Source of the DNA: Pseudoduganella dura
GTDB lineage: Bacteria; Pseudomonadota; Gammaproteobacteria; Burkholderiales; Burkholderiaceae_D
Length of the DNA: 64,000 nt
Assembly: GCF_009727155.1 (NCBI RefSeq)
Contig: NZ_WNWM01000002.1
Span: 4,092,001 to 4,156,000 of the forward strand
Direction: 5' to 3'
Shown here piece by piece: positions 26,496-35,410 of the stretch; within the stretch, counting starts at the first letter, position 1, and every line of letters starts with the position of its first letter. The position numbers were made by a program, and so were the translations under genes. Below the pieces are notes generated by a model. It did no database searches, was not told the origin of the DNA, and worked only from the letters and a program-made list of their open reading frames with translations.

Positions 26496-26962
26496 GCGCC
26501 CGGCTCGACATCCCGCTGGCCGAACCGCTGGCACCGCGCATGGCGGCCGCGCCGGCGGCGCGTCCGCGCGGCATTGCGCTGCTGGCAAGCGCCGTCATTG
26601 CCACCGCGGCGCTGGTCGCGCTGGCGGCCGCGGCATGGCTGCACGGCACGCGTCCGGCAATCCTGCCGGGGCCTGCCGGCGCCTGGTACGCGGTGCAATT
26701 GCAGAACGGCCAGATGTTCTATGGCGTGCTGCGCGAGACAGGGCCGACGCAGGTGCAGCTGGCCGACGTCTACTACGTGCAGGCATTCACCCAGCCGGAC
26801 GGGCGGCCCGGCAACCGCGTGGTCAGCCGGCAGAAGAACGACTGGCACGGCCCGGGCGTGCTGACGATTCCCGCCGACCGGATCGTCACCATCGAAGCGG
26901 TGGGTCCGGAGTCGCAGCTGGCCCGGCTGATCGCGCAGGACCAGGGCCGGGCCGCCAGGTAA
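26492..26962 (+). CDS. Small membrane protein coupled to the PEP-CTERM gene
   Basis: 156-aa protein with one membrane helix (about residues 27-49) and a C-terminal domain outside the cytosol. GGAGGG lies at 26482-26487 and the ATG overlaps the previous stop. The soluble part contains WYAVQLQNGQMFYGVL, then QLADVYYVQ, then KNDWHGPGVLTIPADRIV. The order NGQ-x-(F/Y)-x-G-x-L, DVYYxQ, HGP-x-x-x-x-IP recalls a widespread uncharacterised family of single-pass proteins that I know from many bacterial phyla. No function is established. Coupling suggests it helps export, anchoring or display of the large protein. Confidence 0.8.
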   Translation: MSARLDIPLAEPLAPRMAAAPAARPRGIALLASAVIATAALVALAAAAWLHGTRPAILPGPAGAWYAVQLQNGQMFYGVLRETGPTQVQLADVYYVQAFTQPDGRPGNRVVSRQKNDWHGPGVLTIPADRIVTIEAVGPESQLARLIAQDQGRAAR

Positions 26963-26974
26963 CGCCGGGTGGTG

Positions 26975-27009
26975 AAAGCCCGCGGGAACGTTCGTTCCGC
27001 GGGCTTTTT
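26975..27009 (+). terminator. Intrinsic terminator of the PEP-CTERM operon
   Basis: AAAGCCCGCGGGAACG (26975-26990) pairs with CGTTCCGCGGGCTTT (one bulge) and runs into TTTTT at 27004-27009. It is strong and close to the second gene of the pair, which confirms a two-gene transcription unit. Confidence 0.9.
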
Positions 27010-27073
27010 CATTAATGCCCCCTCGCTGGCCGAACTGCGCGCCCTGGAAGCGGCGCAGGGGCGCACTGACCCG

Positions 27074-27331
27074 TTAGGCCGGCGGGGCAGCCAGCTGCGC
27101 CAGTACGCGGTCGCGGTTGTTCATCATGAAGGTGCGGAACGCCGGCTCCTTGACGGCCAGCCGCACCAGGCCCGGCAACAGCTCGTAGCAGCAGCTGATC
27201 ACCGTCTCCATCACTCCTTCGTTCTGCAGCGCCGTTACCGTCCATTCTCCCGGTTTGCCATCCAGCTTCTGCAGGATCTGCCCGCGGTGCTCGCCAATCA
27301 CGCGGGTTACGGGTTGCATCAGGTCGACCAT
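27074..27331 (-). CDS. 85-aa protein of unknown function
   Basis: I do not recognise this protein. The start at 27331 is well supported by AGGAGGAAAC immediately upstream. It is soluble, with no signal peptide, and predicted largely helical: MVDLMQPVTRVIGEHRGQIL, a hydrophilic turn, then ETVISCCYELLPGLVRLAV and a final helix FMMNNRDRVLAQLAA. Its 5' end faces the next gene across a 156-bp divergent promoter region. The layout (good ribosome site, coding-type third-base use) argues that it is real. Confidence 0.7.
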   Translation of the reverse strand: MVDLMQPVTRVIGEHRGQILQKLDGKPGEWTVTALQNEGVMETVISCCYELLPGLVRLAVKEPAFRTFMMNNRDRVLAQLAAPPA

Positions 27332-27487
27332 GTTTCCTCCTGTGTGTGAAAACCACAGTCTGCCCGCCGCCGCCGGTGCCAATGATGAGCTGACGCAACC
27401 ATTGCCTGTTGGTATGAGTTGCCTCAAGTCAATCTATGCAACTCCCGCATAAAGTCTTAATCACAATGAACGTGATCGGGAGGAAAC

Positions 27488-28267
27488 ATGAAAAGCCAGG
27501 GAACCTTGTTGCTGCTGTTGATCGCAGGCGGCAGCCTGATTTATTCGGCATCGCGACAGCCGCGCTACGACATGCCCCATACCCGGACGCAAACGGAACA
27601 CCCGGATTCCTCGATGCGCATGGCGAAGGCGGGGTACGCCGCGCAGCACGACATTGCATTGCCGCGCTTTACCGCCGATTCGATGGCCCGGCGCGTCGAT
27701 CGCCTGATGGCAAAGGCTCTGGACGACGTGGCTAGCGGCCAGGATGTGATCCGCTTCGTCTGCAAGCGCCCTGCCGAGGTGGGCCCGGTGCCATCGCTCG
27801 ATGCCGTCGACGCGTGGCTGCGCGCCACGCCGGACAGCCACGCCGATCCGTACCTGCTGGATAACCTGCACCGCGCAGCGCAGCAGGGCAACTGGCTGGC
27901 GAAGGTGCAGGTATTCCTGGCGCTGAACGGGCAACGCGCACCGGACGACACCACCGCTTTCCGCACGATCACGCTGATGGAATGGATGCAAGAGCACCGC
28001 ATCGGCGCGCTCTACGCGGCCGTCGGCGAAACGATGGGCGCATCCGGCGGGCGCCATGCGGAGCACAAGACGGCAGTGTCGAGCCTCGACATCTACGCCG
28101 CCATGCATCACAACTATCCATCGCAATACAAGGTGGGGCGCGAACTGCTGCGCAGCGGCGATGCGCGGCAGGTGGACGTGGGCCGGCGGATGCTCGATTG
28201 CGCGGCGCGGGCGTTGCCGGTGTATGGGGAAATGTATGGCGAGGATGTGTTGGCTGCACGCGGGTGA
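27488..28267 (+). CDS. Exported or membrane-anchored protein of unknown function
   Basis: 259-aa protein with an N-terminal hydrophobic segment (GTLLLLLIAGGSLIYSAS) that serves as a signal or anchor. The rest is helical and hydrophilic, with phrases such as LLDNLHRAAQQGNWLAKVQV and a C-terminal YKVGRELLRSGDARQVDVGR that recall SEL1/TPR-like helical hairpins but do not meet a repeat consensus. GGGAGGAAAC precedes the ATG. Divergent from the 85-aa gene, and ends at a terminator shared with the tRNA genes. No function can be assigned. Confidence 0.7.
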   Translation: MKSQGTLLLLLIAGGSLIYSASRQPRYDMPHTRTQTEHPDSSMRMAKAGYAAQHDIALPRFTADSMARRVDRLMAKALDDVASGQDVIRFVCKRPAEVGPVPSLDAVDAWLRATPDSHADPYLLDNLHRAAQQGNWLAKVQVFLALNGQRAPDDTTAFRTITLMEWMQEHRIGALYAAVGETMGASGGRHAEHKTAVSSLDIYAAMHHNYPSQYKVGRELLRSGDARQVDVGRRMLDCAARALPVYGEMYGEDVLAARG

Positions 28268-28281
28268 GCTTACGTCATGAA

Positions 28282-28313
28282 AAAAGCCGCCGGTCTCGCG
28301 ACCGGCGGCTTTT
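28282..28313. terminator. Bidirectional terminator between the unknown gene and the tRNAs
   Basis: AAAAGCCGCCGGT pairs with ACCGGCGGCTTTT over a 6-nt loop, with A and T tracts on both sides. It can end the plus-strand gene at 28267 and the minus-strand tRNA transcript. Confidence 0.92.
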
Positions 28314-28320
28314 CCATATC

Positions 28321-28397
28321 TGGTGGTGATAGGTGGACTTGAACCACCGACCCCAGCATTATGAGTGCTGTGCTCTAACCAGCTGAGCTATATCACC
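28321..28397 (-). tRNA. tRNA-Met (CAT), copy 1
   Basis: A 77-nt gene including the encoded CCA. The acceptor arms GGTGATA / TATCACC pair fully. The anticodon loop reads CTCATAA (anticodon CAT) and the T loop is GTTCAAGTC. The 5' G and lack of initiator features make it the elongator type; tRNA-Ile with lysidine also has CAT but usually a different acceptor stem. It differs from copy 2 by one base in the D loop. It is probably co-transcribed with copy 2. Confidence 0.93.
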
Positions 28398-28473
28398 GCA
28401 AACTGTACAACGATGTTCCCGAAGAAAAATGACCTGATCCGTTGCCGGTCAGGCCATTCGTCTTGAATTCTGG

Positions 28474-28550
28474 TGGTGGTGATAGGTGGACTTGAACCAC
28501 CGACCCCAGCATTATGAGTGCTGTGCTCTAACCAACTGAGCTATATCACC
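28474..28550 (-). tRNA. tRNA-Met (CAT), copy 2
   Basis: A 77-nt gene with encoded CCA, identical to copy 1 apart from one D-loop base (GTTGG instead of GCTGG). It is promoter-proximal: a near-consensus promoter lies 13-41 bp upstream. The spacer between the copies is 76 bp. Confidence 0.94.
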
Positions 28551-28562
28551 GCAACGGCAGGC

Positions 28563-28591
28563 ATTATGGCGGCTGCCACCCGCCGTGTCAA
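28563..28591 (-). promoter_or_regulatory. Sigma-70 promoter of the tRNA-Met pair
   Basis: On the minus strand TTGACA (28586-28591) and CATAAT (28563-28568) are separated by exactly 17 bp. Initiation would fall near 28556, a few bases before the mature 5' end at 28550. The spacer is G/C-rich. Confidence 0.88.
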
Positions 28592-28694
28592 GGAAAGCGA
28601 CGATTTTGCGCCGTCGATGAGCAATCAGACAATATAGCGCAAATCCGTGCCGGCGAGCGCAAATGCGCGACGTTGAGCAGCAACAGGGCCTGGT

Positions 28695-29642
28695 TCAGCC
28701 CCGCAGCGGCGCCAGCCGCGCCAGTATCTGCCCGGTCGCATCCGGCGCCAGGCAGTCGATCACGATCCGTTCCGGCATCGACCGCAGCCACGTCAGCTGG
28801 CGCTTGGCGAGCTGGCGCGTGGCGATGATGCCCGTCTCGCGCATGGCCTGGTAGCCGATGTGCCCGTCGAGGTATTCCCACACCTGCCGGTAGCCCACGC
28901 AGCGCATCGATGGCAGGCCGGGGTGCAGGTCGCCACGCCGGCGCAGCACTTCCACCTCGTCGATCAGCGCATCGTCTGCCAGCATGATGTCGAAGCGGCG
29001 CGCGATCCGCTCGTGCAGCACGGCGCGGTCGTTCGGTTCGAGCGCGAACGACATCAGCTCGAACGGCAGCTCTTCCTTTTCGCGCAAGGCCAGCAGCGCG
29101 GACATCGGCTTGCCCGACAGCCGGATGATTTCCAGCGCGCGGCCGATGCGCTGCGCGTCGTTCGGGTTGAGCCGCGCGGCCGTGACCGGGTCCAGCGTGG
29201 CCAGCCGCGCGTGCAGGGCGGGCCAGCCGGCCTGCGCGGCTTCTTCTTCCAGTTCGGCGCGGACGGTGGGGTCGGCGCCCGGCAGGTCGTCCAGCCCGTC
29301 CGCCAAGCCCTTGAAATACAGCATCGTGCCGCCCACCAGCAACGGCAGCTTGCCGCGCGCCGTGATGTCGGCCACGAGGCGCAGCGTGTCGTTGCGGAAC
29401 TGGGCAACGGAATAGGCGTCCAGCGGGTCGATGATGTCGATCAGGTGGTGCGGCGCCGCGGCCAGTTCGGCGCGCGTGGGCTTGGCCGTGCCGACATCCA
29501 TGCCGCGGTAGACCAGCGCGGAATCGACCGAGATGATTTCAGATGGGATGCGTTCGGCGATCGCCAGCGCGGCGGCCGTCTTGCCCGACGCGGTCGGGCC
29601 CATGATGGCGACCGCGAGCGGCCGCTTTTCTGCGAGAGTCAT
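28695..29642 (-). CDS. miaA: tRNA dimethylallyltransferase MiaA
   Basis: 315-aa enzyme that transfers the dimethylallyl group to N6 of A37, the step before MiaB. The P-loop is [15 protein letters not shown] (near residue 15), followed by [20 protein letters not shown], the substrate-binding block, and HHLIDIIDP. The C-terminal [13 protein letters not shown] is conserved. The start at 29642 is 5 bp after the mutL stop, giving the well-known mutL-miaA operon. It runs toward the tRNA-Met genes on the same strand. Confidence 0.97.
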   Translation of the reverse strand: MTLAEKRPLAVAIMGPTASGKTAAALAIAERIPSEIISVDSALVYRGMDVGTAKPTRAELAAAPHHLIDIIDPLDAYSVAQFRNDTLRLVADITARGKLPLLVGGTMLYFKGLADGLDDLPGADPTVRAELEEEAAQAGWPALHARLATLDPVTAARLNPNDAQRIGRALEIIRLSGKPMSALLALREKEELPFELMSFALEPNDRAVLHERIARRFDIMLADDALIDEVEVLRRRGDLHPGLPSMRCVGYRQVWEYLDGHIGYQAMRETGIIATRQLAKRQLTWLRSMPERIVIDCLAPDATGQILARLAPLRG

Positions 29643-29647
29643 GAAGC

Positions 29648-31567
29648 TTATTGCCCGCGGAGGAAGAGTTTGTCGAGGGCGGAAATCTCGACCTGCACCC
29701 AGGTCGGGCGGCCGTGGTTGCACTGGTCGGCGCGCTCGGTGCTTTCCATCTGGCGTAGCAGCGCGTTCATTTCCGGCGTCGTCAGGATGCGGTTGGCGCG
29801 CACCGCCGTGTGGCAGGCGAGGGTGCCGAGCAGCTCGTTGCGGCGCTCGATCAGCACGCGCGAGCCGCCGAACTCGCGCACGTCGCGCAGCACGTCGCGC
29901 GCCAGGGTCTGCGCATCGGCGTTCTTCAGCAGGGATGGCACGGCGCGCACCGCCAGCGTCGTCGGCGACAGCACGGCGATGTCGAAGCCCAGCGTTCTCA
30001 ACGTGTCGCCGTGTTCCTGCACCGTGCCCACCTCGACCGCGTCGGCATAGAACGTGACGGGGATCAGCAGCGACTGCACCTGCATGTCGGTACCGGAAAT
30101 CTGCGCGTCCAGCGCATTTTTCAGCTGTTCGTACAGGATGCGTTCGTGCGCCGCGTGCATGTCGATCAGTACCAGGCCCTTGGTGTTCTGGGCCAGGATG
30201 TAAATCCCGTGCAATTGCGCCAGCGCGAAGCCGAGCGGGAATTCCTCATGGGCCAGCGCGGCCGACGTGGCGGTGTACGACGTCGGTTGCGGCATCGCGT
30301 ACGGCGTGGCTTGCTCGGCCACGCGCGGTGCCGCGGCGTCGGCGAACAGCGCGCCATAGCGCTCGGTGCTCTGCGCCACGCCGCCGCCATCGCGCGCCCC
30401 GGCGGCAGGCCAGGGCGAAGGCGAGAACGTGGGCGTGTAGGTGGGATTCATCATCGCACCGAACGAGGTCTGCTCCTGCGGGCGCCAGGCATTGCCGTTC
30501 AGCGGCACGCCGTTGGCCAGCGAGTCGGCGGCCGGCAGCGGCGCGGGCACGCTGCCGTGCGCGGTGGCCGACGTTTGCGCCAGCGCGCGCTGCACCGCGT
30601 GGAAAACGAACTGGTGCACGGCGCGGCCATCGCGGAAGCGCACCTCGATCTTCGACGGGTGCACGTTCACGTCCACCAGCGCCGGGTCCAGCTCCAGCGC
30701 CAGCACGTAGGACGGGAAACGGTCGCCGTGCAGCACGTCCTCATACGCCGCGCGCACCGCGTGCACCAGCACCTTGTCGCGCACGAAGCGGCCGTTCACA
30801 TAGAAATACTGGCAGTCGGCGCGCGCCTTCGAGGCCGTGGGCAGGCCGGCAAAGCCGTGCAGCCGCAGCACGCCGGCAGCCTCGTCGATCGGCAACCGCG
30901 CTTCGGCGAAGCCTTCGCCGAGGATCTGCGCACTGCGCCGGGCCATGTCGCTGGCCATCCAGTGGTCGACCGTGCGGCCGTTGTGCGTGAGCGTGAACGC
31001 CACGTCCGGCCGGGCCAGCGCGATGCGGCGCACGACTTCGGCGCAGTGGCCGAACTCGGTCTGCTCGGACTTCAGGAATTTGCGGCGCGCCGGGGTGTTG
31101 TAATACAGGTCCTGCGCGTTGACGGTGGTGCCCTGCGCGCCGGACGACGGCTCTACCGTGCCCAGGTGCGAGCCTTCCAGTTCCCACGCGTGTGCGGCAT
31201 CGGCCGTGCGCGAGGTCAGCTTGACGACCGCGACCGAGGCGATCGACGCCAGCGCCTCGCCGCGAAAGCCGAGGGTATTGACGTTCTCCAGGTCGTCCAG
31301 CGAGGCGATCTTCGACGTGGCGTGGCGTGCCAGCGCCAGCGGCATCTGCTCCGGCGGGATGCCCTTGCCGTTGTCGGTGATGCAGATGCGCTTGACGCCG
31401 CCTTCTTCGAGCCGCACCGTGATCTGGCTGGCGCCCGCGTCCAGCGCGTTTTCCAGCAATTCCTTGACGACGGCCGACGGCCGCTCGACCACCTCGCCGG
31501 CGGCGATCTGCGAGATGAGCTGGTCGGGAAGAGCCTGGATCGGGCGGTGAGGAATCGGGGCGTTCAT
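29648..31567 (-). CDS. mutL: DNA mismatch repair protein MutL
   Basis: 639-aa GHKL ATPase that links MutS mismatch recognition to strand excision. The N-terminal domain has [31 protein letters not shown] and [15 protein letters not shown], the three ATP-binding motifs; the transducer domain has [13 protein letters not shown] variable proline-rich linker (about residues 345-440) precedes the dimerisation domain ([30 protein letters not shown]). The endonuclease motif DQHA(X)2E(X)4E of MutH-less species is represented only by [11 protein letters not shown]. The start at 31567 is the standard one. It forms an operon with miaA. Confidence 0.97.
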   Translation of the reverse strand: MNAPIPHRPIQALPDQLISQIAAGEVVERPSAVVKELLENALDAGASQITVRLEEGGVKRICITDNGKGIPPEQMPLALARHATSKIASLDDLENVNTLGFRGEALASIASVAVVKLTSRTADAAHAWELEGSHLGTVEPSSGAQGTTVNAQDLYYNTPARRKFLKSEQTEFGHCAEVVRRIALARPDVAFTLTHNGRTVDHWMASDMARRSAQILGEGFAEARLPIDEAAGVLRLHGFAGLPTASKARADCQYFYVNGRFVRDKVLVHAVRAAYEDVLHGDRFPSYVLALELDPALVDVNVHPSKIEVRFRDGRAVHQFVFHAVQRALAQTSATAHGSVPAPLPAADSLANGVPLNGNAWRPQEQTSFGAMMNPTYTPTFSPSPWPAAGARDGGGVAQSTERYGALFADAAAPRVAEQATPYAMPQPTSYTATSAALAHEEFPLGFALAQLHGIYILAQNTKGLVLIDMHAAHERILYEQLKNALDAQISGTDMQVQSLLIPVTFYADAVEVGTVQEHGDTLRTLGFDIAVLSPTTLAVRAVPSLLKNADAQTLARDVLRDVREFGGSRVLIERRNELLGTLACHTAVRANRILTTPEMNALLRQMESTERADQCNHGRPTWVQVEISALDKLFLRGQ

Positions 31568-31610
31568 GATGGGCGAAATTATACCCCGGACGGGGGGCCG
31601 CCTCCTCGGA

Positions 31611-32594
31611 TCAGGAACCCTGCCGGCGCACCGGGATCGGCACGTTGCACAGGTCGACATGGCCGGCGGCGACCTTGGTCCACGGGCCGCCGCGGTTGCG
31701 CTGCGCTTCGGCCACGGCCCTGAAGCTGGCCGAGTCGGTGCGCATCACTTCCAGCCTGCTGCGCCCCTCTTCCGGCACGTCGGCGGCCAGTTTCACGGAC
31801 CTGATCGCCACGCGCTGCGCGGGGTCGTCGTAAAACCCCATCGCGCCCGGACCGCGCGGCATCACGGACAGCAGCGGCATGCCGTCGACCACCCGGCCGA
31901 CCACGGTGATATTGCGGTCCAGCTGGCGCGGCGCCTGGCCGATCACCGCGTACAGCGCACTGCCGTTGCCGCTGTCGGCGCCCACGTCGCGCCCCACGCC
32001 CACCGTGCCGTAGCAGTGCGCCAGCCAGGCCTGGCCGGTCTTCGGATCGCGCGCCGACGGGAAACCGTTCGAATGGCCCACCTGCGGCGCATGGCCGTCG
32101 CGGTCGGGCAGGCGCGTGAAGCCCCGGTCGTTCGTCAAGGGGATCGTGAATTCGCCGGCCAGCCTGGCCTTTGCGGTTTTCAGGGCGCGCGGCCTGTCTT
32201 CGTCCGGGTCACCCCACTGCACCACGAAATTGTCCTGCGCGCGCAGGACCGCCAGGCCGTCGAAGTAGCCCTCGCGCACCAGCAAACGGATGTTCTCGAC
32301 ATGATGCGGCGCAAAGACCGGCGCCAGTTCGATGACCACGCGACCGGCCGGCAGCTCCAGGTACAGCGTGCTGGCCGGATCGAGCGCGCGCCACTCGGCG
32401 CCCTGCGAAGCCTTGATCACGTCCGCCACCGAAGGCTTCGGCGGCAGTTCCTTCGCCGCCAGCGGAGCACTGGCGAGCACCGTGACGAATACCGTGGCCA
32501 ATGCGGCCGACAATCGGGCGGATAATCGAGCGGCCGATGGAGCGGTGAATGGAGCAAATAAGGCAGGGGAAAAACACAGCGGCCGGCGGGACAT
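31611..32594 (-). CDS. Periplasmic cyclophilin-type peptidyl-prolyl isomerase
   Basis: 327-aa protein with a signal peptide (about residues 1-47, long n-region, ending PLAAKE). The cyclophilin domain begins at [20 protein letters not shown] and includes [20 protein letters not shown] and [10 protein letters not shown]. The segment [19 protein letters not shown] closes it. At 327 aa it is nearly twice the minimal cyclophilin; the extra C-terminal 70 residues have no match I recognise. Some active-site residues are altered, so catalytic activity is not certain. It is a single gene, divergent from dedA. Confidence 0.85.
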   Translation of the reverse strand: MSRRPLCFSPALFAPFTAPSAARLSARLSAALATVFVTVLASAPLAAKELPPKPSVADVIKASQGAEWRALDPASTLYLELPAGRVVIELAPVFAPHHVENIRLLVREGYFDGLAVLRAQDNFVVQWGDPDEDRPRALKTAKARLAGEFTIPLTNDRGFTRLPDRDGHAPQVGHSNGFPSARDPKTGQAWLAHCYGTVGVGRDVGADSGNGSALYAVIGQAPRQLDRNITVVGRVVDGMPLLSVMPRGPGAMGFYDDPAQRVAIRSVKLAADVPEEGRSRLEVMRTDSASFRAVAEAQRNRGGPWTKVAAGHVDLCNVPIPVRRQGS

Positions 32595-32734
32595 CGGATC
32601 TCCTGGTTTGCTTGCTTTGCAGCGGTAAAGAATTGTAATCTTTCAAATGGTCCTGGTAAAAGCAAGTTGCCGCGGCGCCGGGCCACAGGTGATTGGCCTG
32701 GTGTATGATTCCGCCGCAACCTTATAGGAATATT

Positions 32735-33379
32735 ATGGATTTTGTTCATTTGATGGAGATGCTGCTCCACGTCGACAAGGCGCTGGATACGCTGATTGCG
32801 CAGTATGGCACGCTGGTTTACGCGATCCTGTTCGCCATCATTTTTTGCGAGACGGGCGTCGTGGTGCTGTTCTTCTTCCCCGGCGACACGCTGCTGTTCA
32901 TCGCCGGCGCGTTCTGTGCCACGGGGCACATGCATCTCGGCCTGCTGATCTTCCTGCTCGTGAGTGCCGCGGTGCTGGGCAATACCACCAATTACTGGAT
33001 CGGCGAAGCGATCGGCCAGCGCGTGTTCACGCACGATTACCGCTGGATCAACCGCGACGCGCTGCAGCGCACCCACGTTTTCTTCGAAAAGCACGGGGGC
33101 AAGACCATCATCCTGGCGCGTTTCGTGCCAGTGGTGCGTACCTTCGCGCCGTTCGTGGCCGGCGTATCGGACATGACGTTTGCCCGCTTCCAGTTCTATA
33201 ACATCACCGGTGCGCTGGCCTGGGTGGTGTCGCTGTGCACGGCCGGCTACTTCTTCGGCAACATGCCGCTGGTGCGCGACAACCTGACCACGATCGTGCT
33301 GATCGGCGTGGGCGTGGCGATCGTGCCGGTGGCGCTGGGCGGGCTGTGGAAGATGAGCCGCCGCATGCTGGGCCGTTGA
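32735..33379 (+). CDS. DedA family inner-membrane protein
   Basis: 214-aa polytopic protein of the DedA/Tvp38 (VTT) superfamily, implicated in undecaprenyl-phosphate and phospholipid flipping. Conserved blocks: FCETGVVVLFFFPGDTLLF, GNTTNYWIGEAIGQRVF, and FEKHGGKTIILARFVPVVRT with the functional Arg residues, then FAPFVAGVSDM. TAGGAATATT lies before the ATG at 32735. It is probably monocistronic. Confidence in the family is high; the exact lipid substrate is unknown. Confidence 0.92.
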   Translation: MDFVHLMEMLLHVDKALDTLIAQYGTLVYAILFAIIFCETGVVVLFFFPGDTLLFIAGAFCATGHMHLGLLIFLLVSAAVLGNTTNYWIGEAIGQRVFTHDYRWINRDALQRTHVFFEKHGGKTIILARFVPVVRTFAPFVAGVSDMTFARFQFYNITGALAWVVSLCTAGYFFGNMPLVRDNLTTIVLIGVGVAIVPVALGGLWKMSRRMLGR

Positions 33380-33464
33380 GTTCAATCAGGGAAAATTACC
33401 CTCAAGTTTTTCCGTACGGCATCCGTTAACCGGGGCATCTCTGTTTTTTTTGCCTCGGAGTAAC

Positions 33465-34490
33465 ATGCGCAAGCTGATTGCCCTTACCGCGTGCTGCCTG
33501 GCCTTCGGCCTGGTCAGCGCGAACGAATCCCGCCCCCGGATCGCCGGGGTGGAGCCGTCGTCGCCCGCGCGCGACGACGCGATGGGTATCGGCGATCCGA
33601 AAGCCAAGCCGGGCAAGCCTGGCCGCAAGCTGTCCGCGCGCGAGCTGGAAGAGCAGGCCGAGGCCGAGCTGTCCGCCAGGATCGCCGATCGGCTGGCGCA
33701 GATGAAGGCCAGCCAGGCCGCCCGCTTCGCCGCTGCCGCCAGGGCGCGCAAGGCAGCGCAAGCCAAGGCGAGCAAGACTGCCTACGCAGCGTCGCTGCCG
33801 CCGCCGCCGGCCAATGGCACCTTCTGGACCTACGAAGGCGAATTCGGCCCCGCCAACTGGAGCAAGATCAACGCCGCCTGGAACAAGTGCAACGGCGGCG
33901 AGCGCCAGTCGCCGATCGATATCCGCGACGGCATCAGGGTCGACCTGGAACAGATCGCGTTCGACTACCGTCCGTCGGGCTTTACCGTGACCGATACCGG
34001 CCACACCGTGCAGGTCGCGCTGGGCGCCGGCAATTTCCTCTCCGTGGCCGGCCGCACGTACGAACTGCAGCAGCTGCACTTCCACCGCCCGTCCGAAGAG
34101 CGCGTCAACGGCAAGACCTACGAGATGGGCATCCACCTGGTGCACAAGGATATCGAAGGCCGCACCGCCGTGCTGGCATTGATGCTGCAGCGGGGCCGTG
34201 TCCAGCCGGCGATCCAGACCGTGTGGAACAACCTGCCGCTGGAAAAGAAGGACACGTCCGCGCCGTCGATCGTGTTCAACCCGAACGACCTGCTGCCCGA
34301 ACGGCGCGACTATTACACCTACATGGGTTCGCTGTCCGAGCCGCCGTGCACCGAAGGCGTGCTGTGGCTGGTGATGAAGGAGCCGCTGCAGGCATCGGCC
34401 GAGCAGATGGCGCTGTTCTCGCGGCTGTATCCGCTGAACGCGCGGCCCGTGCAGGCCAGCGCGGGGCGCATGATCAAGGAGTCGCAGTAA
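33465..34490 (+). CDS. Alpha-class carbonic anhydrase with long charged N-terminal region
   Basis: 341-aa periplasmic enzyme. The signal peptide covers residues 1-19 (ending LVSAN). Residues about 45-105 are a lysine/alanine/arginine-rich helix that is not part of the usual fold. The catalytic domain starts at FWTYEGEFGPANWSKINAAW and has the three zinc His in LHFHRPSEE and IHLVHKD, and the Thr loop LSEPPCTEGVLW. Cys residues in NKCNGGERQSPIDI and PPCTEG form the family's disulfide. CGGAG precedes the start. It hydrates CO2 in the periplasm; the helical extension might bind the envelope or a partner. Confidence 0.92.
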   Translation: MRKLIALTACCLAFGLVSANESRPRIAGVEPSSPARDDAMGIGDPKAKPGKPGRKLSARELEEQAEAELSARIADRLAQMKASQAARFAAAARARKAAQAKASKTAYAASLPPPPANGTFWTYEGEFGPANWSKINAAWNKCNGGERQSPIDIRDGIRVDLEQIAFDYRPSGFTVTDTGHTVQVALGAGNFLSVAGRTYELQQLHFHRPSEERVNGKTYEMGIHLVHKDIEGRTAVLALMLQRGRVQPAIQTVWNNLPLEKKDTSAPSIVFNPNDLLPERRDYYTYMGSLSEPPCTEGVLWLVMKEPLQASAEQMALFSRLYPLNARPVQASAGRMIKESQ

Positions 34491-34500
34491 CGCGTTCATG

Positions 34501-34551
34501 CCTGTCGAGCCCGTGTCATGGGGCCAGACCCCATGACACAGGCTCGACAGG
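34501..34551. repeat. Dispersed palindromic repeat, copy 1
   Basis: A 51-bp element: arms of 23 bp (34501-34523 and 34529-34551) pair with one mismatch across the loop CCAGA. The arm core GCCCGTGTCATGGGG is shared with the element at 60369-60423. It lies 10 bp after the carbonic anhydrase stop and upstream of a separate terminator. The perfect pairing, compared with its surroundings, marks it as a mobile or structural repeat. Confidence 0.88.
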
Positions 34552-34581
34552 CGATCAATTTCTCCTGGTGGGAAAATTTCA

Positions 34582-34606
34582 GGGCGCAGCGATGCGCCCG
34601 TTTTTT
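34582..34606. terminator. Intrinsic terminator between carbonic anhydrase and aldose epimerase-like genes
   Basis: GGGCGCA (34582-34588) pairs with TGCGCCC (34593-34599) over GCGA, followed by GTTTTTT. It serves the plus-strand gene; the convergent gene ends at 34606. Confidence 0.88.
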
Positions 34607-35400
34607 CAGGACTGTGCGGTGATGGTATGCACGCCGGTCCATTCCGCGCCGGCGGCCAGCGGCTGCTGGTCCACGCGGGCAGGCTCGATGCAGACGAACC
34701 GCTGCCATTCGTCGTCGTGCAGGTCCGCCAGCTTCGCGGCGGCCTCGGGCCCCGGGTTCCACACGACGAATTGCGTGAATCCTTCCTGCTGCAGGCGCAG
34801 CGTGCCGGTACCCGGCTGCAGCGTCACTTCGGCCGGGGCAGGGTAGATGTTGTCCAGCGGCGGGCCGAAGTGCAGCGGCGATTCGTCCGGCAGGCCGGCC
34901 AGCACCGTGCGCGTGAATTCGTCCACCTGGAAGTAGGTGTGCAGCGCGCAGGCGAAATCGAACGGCTGCCCGCCGGTGTTGCGCACGTGGTAGCGCATTT
35001 CAAGCGCATCGGGTTGCAACGTGAAACGCAGCGCCAGCGCGAACGCATGCGGCCAGCCCTGCGCCAGGCTCGCGGGCACATCCTCGTGGGTGAGCAGGAA
35101 TTCTACCCAGGCAGTGGTGGCGTCCTGGCCATGGTCGCCGAGGCGCCAGTGCGACAGCCGGGCCACGCCGTGGCGCTGGCCGGGGCCGCGCGTGGAGAAT
35201 TGGGGGAAGATCACCGGCACGCCACCGCGGATCGCGGCGCTGCCGTCGCGCGGCGATGCGTCGCTCATGAACAGCCGCTCGCGGCCATCGGCCGTTTTCC
35301 AGGACGCCAGGTGCGCGCCATACAGCGCGATGGTGGCCTGCGCGCCGTCCGGCGCGGAGATGGTCACGGCCGGAAGCTGGCCGAACAACGTCGATTGCAT
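34606..35400 (-). CDS. D-hexose-6-phosphate mutarotase-like (aldose 1-epimerase family) protein
   Basis: 264-aa cytosolic protein of the galactose-mutarotase fold, YeaD type. Blocks: ALYGAHLASWKTADGRERLF, GGVPVIFPQFSTRG with HGVARLSHW, and the acidic/His site in ALHTYFQVDEF. The C-terminal FVVWNPGPEAAAKLADLHDD and FVCIEPARV (catalytic Glu) are typical. It interconverts anomers of glucose-6-phosphate or related sugars. It is minus-strand, 10 bp downstream of amiC, probably co-transcribed. Confidence 0.88.
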   Translation of the reverse strand: MQSTLFGQLPAVTISAPDGAQATIALYGAHLASWKTADGRERLFMSDASPRDGSAAIRGGVPVIFPQFSTRGPGQRHGVARLSHWRLGDHGQDATTAWVEFLLTHEDVPASLAQGWPHAFALALRFTLQPDALEMRYHVRNTGGQPFDFACALHTYFQVDEFTRTVLAGLPDESPLHFGPPLDNIYPAPAEVTLQPGTGTLRLQQEGFTQFVVWNPGPEAAAKLADLHDDEWQRFVCIEPARVDQQPLAAGAEWTGVHTITAQS

Positions 35401-35410
35401 GCAATGGTCC

